From: VAZQ01 sp050179645
GTDB taxonomy: Bacteria > Pseudomonadota > Alphaproteobacteria > Rhizobiales > Xanthobacteraceae
DNA: 64,000 nt
NCBI GenBank assembly: GCA_050179645.1
Contig: JBFXEX010000009.1
Span: forward strand, 1-64,000
Reading direction: 5' to 3'
In this document: piece by piece, positions 56,647 through 64,000 of the stretch
Layout of the letters: each line of letters opens with the position of its first letter
Position numbering within the stretch: position 1 is the first letter of the stretch
The notes under the pieces: generated by a model
Seen by the model: only the letters and a program-made list of their open reading frames with translations
The model's database searches: none
What the model was told of the DNA's origin: nothing
Program-made: the position numbers and the translations under genes

Positions 56647-57326
56647 GCGATCGCCCCGATGAACGACGCCGAGTCGGAGACCGCGCCGAACACGCCACCC
56701 TGCATCTTGATCATCTTGACGGCATGTTCGTGGTTGCTTTTGTCGGTGGCGCCGCAGCAGTCTTCGAGCAGCACGCACTCGAAGCCGCGGTCATTGGCTT
56801 CGCGCATCGTGGTGTGGACGCAGACATCGGTGGTGATGCCGGTGAGCACGACGTTGTCGATGCCGCGCAACCGCAGCATTAATTCGAGATCGGTGGCGCA
56901 GAACGAGCCTTTGCCCGGCTTGTCGATGATCGGCTCGCCAGCAAGCGGCGCGAGGTCCGGGATGATGTCCCAGCCGGCCTCGCCGCGCACCAGAATGCGC
57001 CCGCACGGTCCCGAATCGCCGATGCCGGCGCCGATCTGCCGCGACCGCCAGCGCTTGTTCGCCGGCAGATCGGCAAGGTCGGGCCGATGGCCCTCGCGGG
57101 TGTGGAAGATGTGGAAGCCTTTGGCGCGCATCGCAGCCAGGAGCCGCTTGATCGGTTCGATCGGCGCCCGGGTGAGCGACAGGTCATAGCCCATCTTGTC
57201 GACATAGCCGCCAACGCCGCAGAAATCGGTCTGCATGTCGATCACGATCAGTGCGGTGTTCTCCGGTCGCAGGTCGCCGTTGTAGGGCCAGGGATACGGA
57301 TCGGATTTTACGTAGCGTTCAGGCAT
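56643..57326 (-). CDS. biuH: Biuret hydrolase (isochorismatase-like)
   Basis: 227 residues of the isochorismatase-like superfamily. Catalytic triad by spacing: D30 (ALIVIDMQTDF), K136 (IIDKPGKGSF) and C169 (ITTDVCVHTT). Whole segments match the Rhizobium biuret hydrolase as I recall it: DPYPWPYNG, GYVDKMGYDLSL, IEPIKRLLAAMRAKGFHI, THTREGHRPDL-type, ANKRWRSRQIGAGIG. It hydrolyses biuret to allophanate and ammonia. Encoded within the BMP importer operon, between permease and ATPase genes, with coupling to the ATPase by a 4-base overlap. Confidence 0.9.
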   Translation of the reverse strand: MPERYVKSDPYPWPYNGDLRPENTALIVIDMQTDFCGVGGYVDKMGYDLSLTRAPIEPIKRLLAAMRAKGFHIFHTREGHRPDLADLPANKRWRSRQIGAGIGDSGPCGRILVRGEAGWDIIPDLAPLAGEPIIDKPGKGSFCATDLELMLRLRGIDNVVLTGITTDVCVHTTMREANDRGFECVLLEDCCGATDKSNHEHAVKMIKMQGGVFGAVSDSASFIGAIA

Positions 57327-57341
57327 GGGTCACCTCCCCGA

Positions 57342-57450
57342 CGTCATTCCGGGGCGCGGCGAAGCCGCGAGCCCGGAATCCAGCCTCGCATGTTCTGCGC
57401 GAAAGCAGAGATGGATTCCGGACAGCCGCTTCGCGGCTTCCGGAATGAGA
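57342..57450. repeat. Dispersed palindromic repeat, CGTCATTCCGGGGCGCGGC family
   Basis: CGTCATTCCGGGGCGCGGCG...CCCGGAATCCAG facing GGATTCCGGACAGCCGC...GCTTCCGGAATGAGAG. It sits inside the BMP operon between the second permease and biuH (152-base gap), a usual location for such elements between co-transcribed genes. Confidence 0.75.
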
Positions 57451-57478
57451 GACCTGTGACTCCATATTTGTATCGCAC

Positions 57479-58402
57479 CTACTTCGTGATGCTCAGCTCG
57501 GCCGGCGCACCGACCAGCGTGCGCTTGGGCGAGCAGGTGATGATCATGATCAGCAGCGTCAGGAAATAGGGCAACGCATTGAACAGGTAGTAGCCCTGGC
57601 TGACGCCGACCGATTGCAGTGCCGGTCCGAGCGCGGCGGCGCCGCCGAACAGCAGCGACGCCCACAGGCACAGCATCGGATTCCAACGTGCGAAAATCAC
57701 GAGCGCCACTGCCGTGATGCCCTGCCCGCTGGACAAGCCCTCGTTCCAGCTGCCTGGATAATAGAGCGACAGGAACGACCCGCCGATGCCGCCGAGAAAC
57801 CCGCCCAGCATGGTGGCGCGCATGCGGATGGCGTTGACCGAATAGCCCATGGCGCGCGCGGCGTCGGCGCTCTCACCGGCGGTGCGCAGGATCAGCCCCC
57901 AGCGCGTGGAGGTCAGCGCCCAGACCAGGAAAGGCGCCAGCGCAATGCCGACAAGGAACAACACGTTGATCTGCAGCGCGGCACGCACCTGCGGCACGTC
58001 GCTCCACCAGCCGAGCTCGATCGACGGCAGGATCGGCGCGGTCGGCTCGATCAGCGGCTTGCCGAGATAGAACGCGAGCCCGGTGCCGAACAGCATCAGC
58101 GCAATGCCGACCGCGATGTCGTTGACCCGCGGCAGCCCGCAGATCGCCGCATGCACCATGCCGAGCAGCGCGCCTGACATGCCGGCCGCAAGAACGCCGA
58201 GCCAGGGCGAGCCGGTGAGATACGATGTGCCGTAGGCGCACATCGCGCCCATCACCAGAATGCCTTCAAGGCCGAGATTGATCCGGCCCGAGCGCTCGGT
58301 GATGCACTCCCCGAGGCTGACGAACAGGAACGGCGTCGACACCCGCAGCGCGCCGCCGAGCACGGCGATCGGCACCACCCACCAGCCGAGATCGTCGCCC
58401 AT
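57479..58402 (-). CDS. BMP-type ABC importer permease 2
   Basis: 307 residues, about nine membrane segments, of the BmpC/NupQ/YufQ family: VSLGECITERSGRINLGLEG, LPRVNDIAVGIALMLFGTGL, GLILRTAGESADAARAMGYS, GGFLGGIGGSFLSLYY. The second membrane subunit beside the 369-residue permease (3 bases between them). Nucleoside, purine and similar ring substrates are the known cargo of this class. The repeat at 57342 separates it from biuH. Confidence 0.93.
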   Translation of the reverse strand: MGDDLGWWVVPIAVLGGALRVSTPFLFVSLGECITERSGRINLGLEGILVMGAMCAYGTSYLTGSPWLGVLAAGMSGALLGMVHAAICGLPRVNDIAVGIALMLFGTGLAFYLGKPLIEPTAPILPSIELGWWSDVPQVRAALQINVLFLVGIALAPFLVWALTSTRWGLILRTAGESADAARAMGYSVNAIRMRATMLGGFLGGIGGSFLSLYYPGSWNEGLSSGQGITAVALVIFARWNPMLCLWASLLFGGAAALGPALQSVGVSQGYYLFNALPYFLTLLIMIITCSPKRTLVGAPAELSITK

Positions 58403-58405
58403 CTC

Positions 58406-59515
58406 TCAGGTCCCCCGCCGGAAGATGCGGAACCGGCCGTAGAGCGTCTCGCTCGCCAGCACCGACAGGAAGATCATGCCCTGCAGCACCAGCACCGAGG
58501 CGTCCGGCAGGCCGAGGCGGCGCTGCAGCAGGCCGCCGCTCGCATTGATGCCGCCCAGCAGGATCGCGACCGGAATGACGGCGAGTGGATTATGCCGGGC
58601 AAGAAACGATACCAGGATGCCGGTGAAGCCGTAACCGACCGCCAGGTTGGCGTTGGTGCGCCCCTGCACCGCCGCGACCTCGATCATGCCGGCGAGTCCG
58701 GCGGCGGCGCCGCCAAGGAAGCAGACGATCACCACCAGTTTGCCGACGCCGAGGCCGACGAGTTTGGCGGCTCGCATGTTGCCGCCAGCGATCCGGGCCG
58801 AGAAGCCGAATGTGGTGTGGTGGATCAGGATGTAAGACAGGATCGCAGCCAGGATGCCGGCCGCAAGGCCCCAGTGCACGTCGGTGCCCGGGATGGTGCC
58901 GATCATGTTGGCGGCGCCGATCTCCCGCGTCGACGGCTTGTTGAGACTCGACGGATCGCGCATCGGTCCCTCGACCAACTGGTTGAGGATGGCGAGCGCG
59001 ATGTAGACGAGGAGCAGGCTCGAAATCGTCTCGTTCACGCCGCGGTAGTGCTGCAGCCCGCCAGCGAGCGCGATCCAGAGTCCGCCGGCCGAGAGCCCGG
59101 CGACGACCATCGCGAGCTGCACCACGATCGGAGGCATGTCGGGTAGCGCCAGCGCCGCCGAGGTGGCGGCGAGCGCGCCCATCAGCAGCGCACCCTCCCC
59201 GCCGATGATCACGAGGCCGAGTTGCGCTGGCAGCGCCGTGCACAGCGCCGTGAGAATAAGCGGCGCCGCGCGGCTCAGCGTGTTCTGCCACGAGAACCAG
59301 GTGCCGAACGCTCCCTGGTACATGTAGAAGTAGAGATCGAACGGGTTCTTGCCGAACAGTGCGACGAAAATTCCGAACGCGACGAGCGCGGCAAGCAGTG
59401 CCAGGAGCGGAATGACGACGTATTCGGCGGCGCCGGCCCATCTCGCAAGCGAGAGTGCCGGCGCCAGGCCGGGTTTGCTGTCGGCAGGCGCCGGAGCGCC
59501 GGCCTCCGCCGTCAC
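58406..59515 (-). CDS. BMP-type ABC importer permease 1
   Basis: 369 residues, about nine to ten membrane segments, the BmpB/NupP/YufP partner: QLGLVIIGGEGALLMGALAA, GVNETISSLLLVYIALAILN, HTTFGFSARIAGGNMRAAKL, GGAAAGLAGMIEVAAVQGRT. The start codon at 59515 overlaps the stop of the receptor gene (ATGA). Forms the membrane heterodimer with the product encoded at 57479-58402. Confidence 0.93.
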   Translation of the reverse strand: MTAEAGAPAPADSKPGLAPALSLARWAGAAEYVVIPLLALLAALVAFGIFVALFGKNPFDLYFYMYQGAFGTWFSWQNTLSRAAPLILTALCTALPAQLGLVIIGGEGALLMGALAATSAALALPDMPPIVVQLAMVVAGLSAGGLWIALAGGLQHYRGVNETISSLLLVYIALAILNQLVEGPMRDPSSLNKPSTREIGAANMIGTIPGTDVHWGLAAGILAAILSYILIHHTTFGFSARIAGGNMRAAKLVGLGVGKLVVIVCFLGGAAAGLAGMIEVAAVQGRTNANLAVGYGFTGILVSFLARHNPLAVIPVAILLGGINASGGLLQRRLGLPDASVLVLQGMIFLSVLASETLYGRFRIFRRGT

Positions 59516-60621
59516 GAAGTCGCTCCGATCACGCCTTCGATCAGGTAATTCATCTTCTCAAGCTCGGGATCGGTCTGCCCGCGGCTGACGCCGGCCGCGA
59601 TCACGGTGTTGCCCTTGTTGTCCTTGAGTGGGCCCGTGAAGATCGCGTGGCCGCCGGCCACGAGCTTGGCCTTCACGTCGTCGGCCTGCTTGCGCGCGGC
59701 CTCGGACACTTTCTTGCCATAGGGCGCGACCTTGACCAGATTCTCCTTGAGGCCGCCGCGGTAGAAGTTCGGGATCGTCTCGTTCTTGGCGTACATGGCG
59801 GCGAAGCGCGGATAGAGCGCCTCCCAGTTCCATTCGGCGCTGGTGAGATGCGCATCCGGCGCAAGCGCCGCCGCATTGACATGATAGCCGGAGATCATCG
59901 CGCCGCGGCGGGCCGCGTTCTCCATCACGGTCTTGGGCCCGTCGACATGGCAGGTGATGACGTCGGCGCCGGCATTGACCAGGCTGCTGGTCGCCTCGGC
60001 TTCCTTGACCGGCATCGACCAGTCCCCGGTGAAGATCACCTGCAGGGTGGCGTTCGGATTGGCGAGCCGCGCGCCCAGCATGAAGGCGTTGATATTGCGC
60101 AGCACCTGCGGGATGGGCTTGGCGGCGACGAAGCCAAGCTTGCCGGTCTTTGACGTCGCGCCCGCGACGATGCCGGCGATGTGCTGCGCCTCGTCGATGT
60201 AACCGAAATAACTGCCGAGGTTCTTCGGGTCCTTGTCGGTCCACAGGCCGCCGGCATGTTCGAAGCGCACCTTCGGATACTTGGCCGCCATCTTGAGCGT
60301 GTGAGGCGCGTAATAGCCGTACGACGTCGGGAAGATGAAGTTCGCGCCGTCGAGATTGATCATCGACTCGATGGTCTTTTCGACCGCGTCGGTCTCCGGC
60401 ACCTTCTCCTCTTCGATCACCTTGACGCCGGGCATCTTCTTCAGTGCGGCAGCGCCGGCGGCGTGCGCCTGGTTGTAGCCGTAGTCGTCGCGCGAACCGA
60501 CATAGATAAAGCCGACGACAGGCGAAGCGCCGAACGCCAAGCGGCCGGGCAGCGCGGTTGCAAACGCCGTGGCAGCGGCGCCCTTAAGCAATGACCGACG
60601 TGACCCGTTATGCAAAATCAT
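59512..60621 (-). CDS. BMP-family ABC importer receptor
   Basis: 369 residues. N-terminus MILHNGSRRSLLKGAAATAF, a twin-arginine-type signal, then the BMP/PnrA-like fold: VVGFIYVGSRDDYGYNQAHA, ETDAVEKTIESMINLDGANF, FPTSYGYYAPHTLKMAAKYP, GSYFGYIDEAQHIAGIVAGA, GADVITCHVDGPKTVMENAA. BMP receptors bind purine nucleosides and related rings; the cargo is inferred as a cyclic ureide feeding the pathway. First gene of the minus-strand operon of receptor, two permeases, biuH and ATPase. Start 60621 keeps the signal peptide compact. Confidence 0.92.
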   Translation of the reverse strand: MILHNGSRRSLLKGAAATAFATALPGRLAFGASPVVGFIYVGSRDDYGYNQAHAAGAAALKKMPGVKVIEEEKVPETDAVEKTIESMINLDGANFIFPTSYGYYAPHTLKMAAKYPKVRFEHAGGLWTDKDPKNLGSYFGYIDEAQHIAGIVAGATSKTGKLGFVAAKPIPQVLRNINAFMLGARLANPNATLQVIFTGDWSMPVKEAEATSSLVNAGADVITCHVDGPKTVMENAARRGAMISGYHVNAAALAPDAHLTSAEWNWEALYPRFAAMYAKNETIPNFYRGGLKENLVKVAPYGKKVSEAARKQADDVKAKLVAGGHAIFTGPLKDNKGNTVIAAGVSRGQTDPELEKMNYLIEGVIGATS

Positions 60622-60941
60622 GGACCGCTCTCCCGTGCTTGTTGTCGGCAATTTCAGCCCGGCAAACGTCCCATCGGTGCCGGGGCCGATAACGATCAGG
60701 GCAATCTCCATGCCATGACGCACGGCCGACCTATGGCGTTGAATCCTCCGGGATTTGCCCCCTCGAGCGGGCCCCGAAGCTTCGCCCCGGGCTCGGGTTC
60801 TGATTAAAATTTAGGCAATGATGGCGGATTGCATGCAATGCCCGGATCGCGGGCGCGCCAAGCCGCACTGGCGGCGGCGTTTGTTTTGGGAATTGCTGGC
60901 ATGCCGCTTGCTGCGCGACCCAAAGAACCGGGACCGCCGTC
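60622..60941. promoter_or_regulatory. Divergent promoter region between the BMP operon and the isochorismatase-atzF operon
   Basis: 320 bases. Contains the 12-bp perfect palindrome ATTGCATGCAAT at 60828-60839 and an A/T-rich stretch TGATTAAAATTTAG at 60801-60814 that can supply a -10 in either direction. The palindrome has the size of a site for an FCD-type GntR regulator, one of which is encoded at the end of the cluster. Confidence 0.5.
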
Positions 60942-61616
60942 ATGACGATCACTGTCGATGCCGAACCCCATCCGGTCGGGATTGAGCTGGGCCGGACCGC
61001 CCTCGTCATTATCGACATGCAGCGCGATTTCCTGGAGCCCGACGGCTTCGGGGCCGCCCTGGGCAATGACGTTTCGCGGCTCCTTGCCGCGGTCGGGCCT
61101 TGCCGGGAGGTTCTCGCGGCGGCGCGCGACGCCGGCCTGTTTGTCATCCACACCCGCGAAGGCCATCGGCCCGACCTCTCCGACGCTCCGCGGCTGAAAG
61201 TCGAGCGCGGCGACCCGTCGCAACGGATTGGCGCGCCGGGTCCGATGGGACGGATTCTCATCCGCGGCGAGCCCGGTCACGACATCATCGAGGCGCTTTA
61301 TCCGGCCGCGGGAGAGCCGGTGATCGACAAACCCGGCAAGGGCGCCTTCTATCAAACCGATCTCGACCTTATGCTCCGCAACCGCGGAATCGACACGTTG
61401 CTGGTCTGCGGCGTGACGACCGAGGTTTGCGTCAATACCACGGTGCGGGAGGCCAATGACCGCGGCTATCGCTGCATCGTGCTCGGTGACTGCTGCGCGT
61501 CGTACTTTCCCGAGTTTCATGATTTCGGATTGCGTATGATCAAGGCCCAAGGCGGCATCTTCGGATGGGTCTCAGGGTCAAAGCAGGCGCTCAGCGCGCT
61601 CCGCGGCAAATCGTGA
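60942..61616 (+). CDS. Second isochorismatase-like cysteine hydrolase
   Basis: 224 residues. Triad D25 (LVIIDMQRDF), K130 (VIDKPGKGAF) and C163 (VTTEVCVNTT), the same spacing as in the biuret hydrolase at 56643 (K to C 33 residues). It lacks that protein's DPYPWPYNG opening and CGG element, so it is a distinct family. Candidates are a triuret hydrolase (TrtA-type), a ureidoacrylate-type hydrolase or a second biuret hydrolase. It precedes atzF by about 28-61 bases on the same strand, so it acts on a linear ureide just upstream of allophanate (inference). Confidence 0.85.
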   Translation: MTITVDAEPHPVGIELGRTALVIIDMQRDFLEPDGFGAALGNDVSRLLAAVGPCREVLAAARDAGLFVIHTREGHRPDLSDAPRLKVERGDPSQRIGAPGPMGRILIRGEPGHDIIEALYPAAGEPVIDKPGKGAFYQTDLDLMLRNRGIDTLLVCGVTTEVCVNTTVREANDRGYRCIVLGDCCASYFPEFHDFGLRMIKAQGGIFGWVSGSKQALSALRGKS

Positions 61617-61644
61617 TCCCGACGCAGACGATCAGGCCGCACCG

Positions 61645-63483
61645 GTGTTGCCGGGGAAGGACCATGCGGGGCTCACGGTGAAACTCACGGCGGCGGCCAT
61701 CGTGGCGGCGCACCGGTCAGGGGCGACCTCGCCGCGAGATACCGTGGCGGAGTGCTACGCCCGCATTCGCGCTCACAACGACCCGGCGATCTTCATCTCG
61801 CTGCGCAACGAAGCCGAGGCACTGGCCGAAGCGAACGCCTTGCCGGCGGCGAACGAGACTTGCCTGCCGCTCCATGGCGTGCCGATCGCCGTCAAGGATA
61901 ACATCGACGCCAAGGGTCTTCCCACCACCGCGGCGTGCGAGGCCTTCGCGTACCGGCCGGCGGCCGATGCCACCACCGTTGCCCGGCTCAAGCGCGCCGG
62001 CGCGATCGTGATCGGCAAGACCAACCTCGACCAGTTCGCGACCGGCCTCGTCGGGGTACGTTCGCCCTACGGCGTGCCACGCAATCTATTCAATCCAGCG
62101 CTCATCCCGGGCGGATCGAGCAGCGGTTCGGCGATCGCGGTCGGCGCGGGTCTCGTTCCGCTCGCGCTCGGCACCGACACCGCAGGCTCCGGCCGGATTC
62201 CGGCGGCGCTGAGCAACATCATCGGATTAAAGCCGAGCCTTGGGCTTGTTTCGACCGCAGGCGTCGTTCCCGCCTGCCGCACGCTCGATTGCGTTTCGGT
62301 CTTTGCCCTCACCGTCGACGACGCATTCGCCGCCCTTGCGGCGATGGCAGGCCCCGATCCCGCGGACGCCTACGCTCGACCGCTGGCGCTCGGCGCGCTG
62401 CAATCGTTTCCCGCGGGGCTGAGACTTGGCGTGCCGATGCCGGGCCAGCGGCTGTTCTTCGGCGATACGGTGTCGGCTGCGGCCTACGAGACCGCGACCG
62501 CGCGCTTCGCCAACCTTGGCGCCACCATCGTCGCCGTCGATATCGAGCCGTTCTACGAAACTGCGCGGCTGCTCTACGAGGGGCCCTGGGTAGCCGAGCG
62601 TTACATCGTGGCCCGTTCGCTGATCGCGTCCGCGCCCGAGGCAATGCATCCCGTCACCCGCCAGATCATTCTCGACGGCGCACGGCCGACTGCGGTGGAC
62701 GCTTTCGTCGCCCTGTACAAACTCGAGGACCTGCGCCGCGTTCGCGATCACGTCTTTCGCGACATCGACGCGTTGGTGCTGCCAACGATGCCGACAGCCT
62801 ATACGGTCGAGCAGGTGCTCGCCGACCCGATTCAGCTCAACAGCCGGCTCGGCACTTATACGAACTTCGTCAATCTGCTGGAACTGTGCGGGCTTGCGCT
62901 TCCCGCCGCGTTGCGGCCCGACGGCACGCCATTCGGCGTCACGCTCCTGGCGCGCGGTGGCCGGGATGCCTTCCTGGCGTCCGTCGGCCGCGTCTTCCAT
63001 GCCGATACCGGGCTCACGCTCGGCGCGACCGGAACGCCGCAGCCCGCGCTGGAACCGGTCAGCCCCCGCGCGACCGCGGGCGAAGTCGCCCTCGGCGTCG
63101 TCGGCGCGCATCTCTCCGGCATGCCGCTCAACGGCGAACTCATGACGGCTGGCGCGCGCCGGCTGGAGACGACCGTCACCGCCAAAGACTATCGGCTGCT
63201 GGCGCTCTCCGGCATGGATCCACCGAAGCCCGGTCTGCTTCGGGTCGCGGCCGGCAGCGGGTCGGCGATTGAACTGGAGATCTGGGCGATGCCGGTCGAG
63301 GCGTTCGGACGCTTCGTCGCCGCGGTGCCGCCGCCGTTGTCGATCGGCACGATCGTGCTGGCCGACGGCCGGACGGTGAAGGGTTTCCTGGTCGAAGCGC
63401 AGGCCACGGTCGGTGCGCGCGACATCTCAGACCTCGGCGGCTGGCGCGCCTTCGTGGCACAGTCGAAAGCCACCGCGTCGTAG
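61645..63483 (+). CDS. atzF: Allophanate hydrolase, two-domain
   Basis: 612 residues in two domains. The amidase-signature domain (about 15-450) has K84 (IAVKDNI), the cis-serine of PGGSSSGSA (158-160) and the nucleophile S182 (DTAGSGRIP). The C-terminal allophanate-hydrolase domain (about 480-605) includes VVGAHLSGMPLNGELM, PPKPGLLRVAAG, EIWAMPVEAFGRFVAAVPPP and LGGWRAFVAQ. Converts allophanate (or dicarboxyurea) to ammonia and CO2. The GTG at 61645 is taken; a GTG at 61678 behind GGGGCTC gives a product eleven residues shorter that begins KLTAAAIV and is also plausible. Confidence 0.94.
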   Translation: MLPGKDHAGLTVKLTAAAIVAAHRSGATSPRDTVAECYARIRAHNDPAIFISLRNEAEALAEANALPAANETCLPLHGVPIAVKDNIDAKGLPTTAACEAFAYRPAADATTVARLKRAGAIVIGKTNLDQFATGLVGVRSPYGVPRNLFNPALIPGGSSSGSAIAVGAGLVPLALGTDTAGSGRIPAALSNIIGLKPSLGLVSTAGVVPACRTLDCVSVFALTVDDAFAALAAMAGPDPADAYARPLALGALQSFPAGLRLGVPMPGQRLFFGDTVSAAAYETATARFANLGATIVAVDIEPFYETARLLYEGPWVAERYIVARSLIASAPEAMHPVTRQIILDGARPTAVDAFVALYKLEDLRRVRDHVFRDIDALVLPTMPTAYTVEQVLADPIQLNSRLGTYTNFVNLLELCGLALPAALRPDGTPFGVTLLARGGRDAFLASVGRVFHADTGLTLGATGTPQPALEPVSPRATAGEVALGVVGAHLSGMPLNGELMTAGARRLETTVTAKDYRLLALSGMDPPKPGLLRVAAGSGSAIELEIWAMPVEAFGRFVAAVPPPLSIGTIVLADGRTVKGFLVEAQATVGARDISDLGGWRAFVAQSKATAS

Positions 63484-64000
63484 TTATTTTTTTGCGGAGT
63501 TTGCCTCGGCGTAGGCCGCGTATTCCTGCCACACGGTCATGATGTGACTGCGCATCGCCTCCGCGGCCGCAGCGCGATCGCCCTGCAGGATGGCGACGAC
63601 GACCCGATCGTGCTCCGCATAGGATTTCGCCAGCCGCCCGAGATTACGGAACTGGGCGCGGCGGAATGGTTGCACCCGTCCGCGTGTGGCCAGCGTGATC
63701 TCTGCAAGGTAGTCGTTGTGCGCGCCGGCATAGATCGCGAAGTGGAAAGCCTCGTTGACTGCGTGATAGCGGTCCGAGTCACCGCTTTGGATCAACACCT
63801 GCAGATCGGCATGCGCCGTTTCGAGGAGCCGACGTTCGTCCGCCGTCATGCGTTCGGCCGCAAGCCCCGCGCACAGTGCCTCAAGCCCGGCCATGGTCTC
63901 GAACATGCCGTTGAGGCGCTCGCTCGACGGCCGCGCGACCACCGCGCCGCGATGCGCGCGGAGTTCGACCAGCCCGCTCGCCGCCAGCAGACGGATCGCC
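63484..64000 (-). CDS. GntR-family regulator with FCD domain, partial at the window edge
   Basis: The 3' 171 codons are present; the start lies beyond 64000. The first visible residues AIRLLAASGLVELRAHRGAV are the end of the winged-helix DNA-binding domain. Next comes MFETMAGLEALCAGLAAERM and the FCD domain, with AVNEAFHFAIYAGAHNDYLA carrying metal or ligand histidines and MRSHIMTVWQEYA at the end. FCD-type GntR proteins respond to small organic acids. It ends exactly where atzF ends (convergent, 0 bases apart) and is the likely regulator of the cluster (inference). Confidence 0.9.
   Translation of the reverse strand, partial: AIRLLAASGLVELRAHRGAVVARPSSERLNGMFETMAGLEALCAGLAAERMTADERRLLETAHADLQVLIQSGDSDRYHAVNEAFHFAIYAGAHNDYLAEITLATRGRVQPFRRAQFRNLGRLAKSYAEHDRVVVAILQGDRAAAAEAMRSHIMTVWQEYAAYAEANSAKK

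Overview
The window is GC-rich (about 65 percent in most genes). It looks like chromosomal DNA of an alphaproteobacterium of the Hyphomicrobiales, most likely from the Bradyrhizobium / Rhodopseudomonas / Xanthobacteraceae neighbourhood. That placement is inferred from four tricarboxylate-transporter-type (Bug/TctC) solute receptors without membrane partners, and from several families of dispersed palindromic repeats (CCCTCCCCTGGAGGGG, TAGCCCGGAT, GTAGGGTGGGC, CGTCATTGCGAG and CGTCCCCGCGGAAGCG types) that I associate with that group. No rRNA, tRNA, CRISPR array, insertion sequence or phage was seen.

Layout. 0-3.9 kb: metF preceded by an ArsR-methyltransferase fusion with a perfect 16-bp palindrome upstream, then divergent trmO and an L,D-transpeptidase. 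4-6.7 kb: a sulfatase and a Bug receptor. 6.9-10.1 kb: a TPP riboswitch, a small membrane protein, thiC, then a zeta-toxin-like kinase with a 58-residue partner ORF. 10.1-19.8 kb: repeat-rich accessory DNA with a DUF2200 gene, Bug receptors, SDR, YciI-type and SnoaL-type proteins, a multiply frameshifted pseudogene and small secreted proteins. 19.8-27.6 kb: GST, glyoxalase-fold, lipoprotein hydrolase, flavin monooxygenase, DOPA-dioxygenase-like, Uma2, carboxymuconolactone-decarboxylase-like and BrnA-like genes, and a redoxin/2OG-oxygenase fusion. 27.8-38.5 kb: small envelope proteins, a lytic transglycosylase, a Bug receptor, an amidohydrolase, tam and ettA. 38.8-48.7 kb: a hydroxyacid dehydrogenase, a YciI/ECF-sigma pair split by a low-GC Shedu defence gene, a polytopic membrane protein, a ferredoxin-adenylate cyclase, a Kazal inhibitor and a LysR regulator.

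The most coherent system is at 47.7-64 kb: a catabolic and uptake locus for s-triazine-type cyclic ureides. It carries a ring-opening amidohydrolase of the cyanuric acid amidohydrolase/barbiturase family (atzD-like), a biuret hydrolase (biuH), a second isochorismatase-fold hydrolase, and a two-domain allophanate hydrolase (atzF). It also carries a dihydroorotase/allantoinase-type cyclic amidohydrolase and an SDR. Two complete ABC importers are interleaved with the enzymes: an SsuA/NMT1 type and a BMP/purine-nucleoside type. A divergent LysR gene and an FCD-type GntR gene flank the locus. Together these would take up a cyclic ureide, open it to biuret, and convert that through allophanate to ammonia and CO2. 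A 12-bp perfect palindrome between the two divergent operons is a candidate operator.
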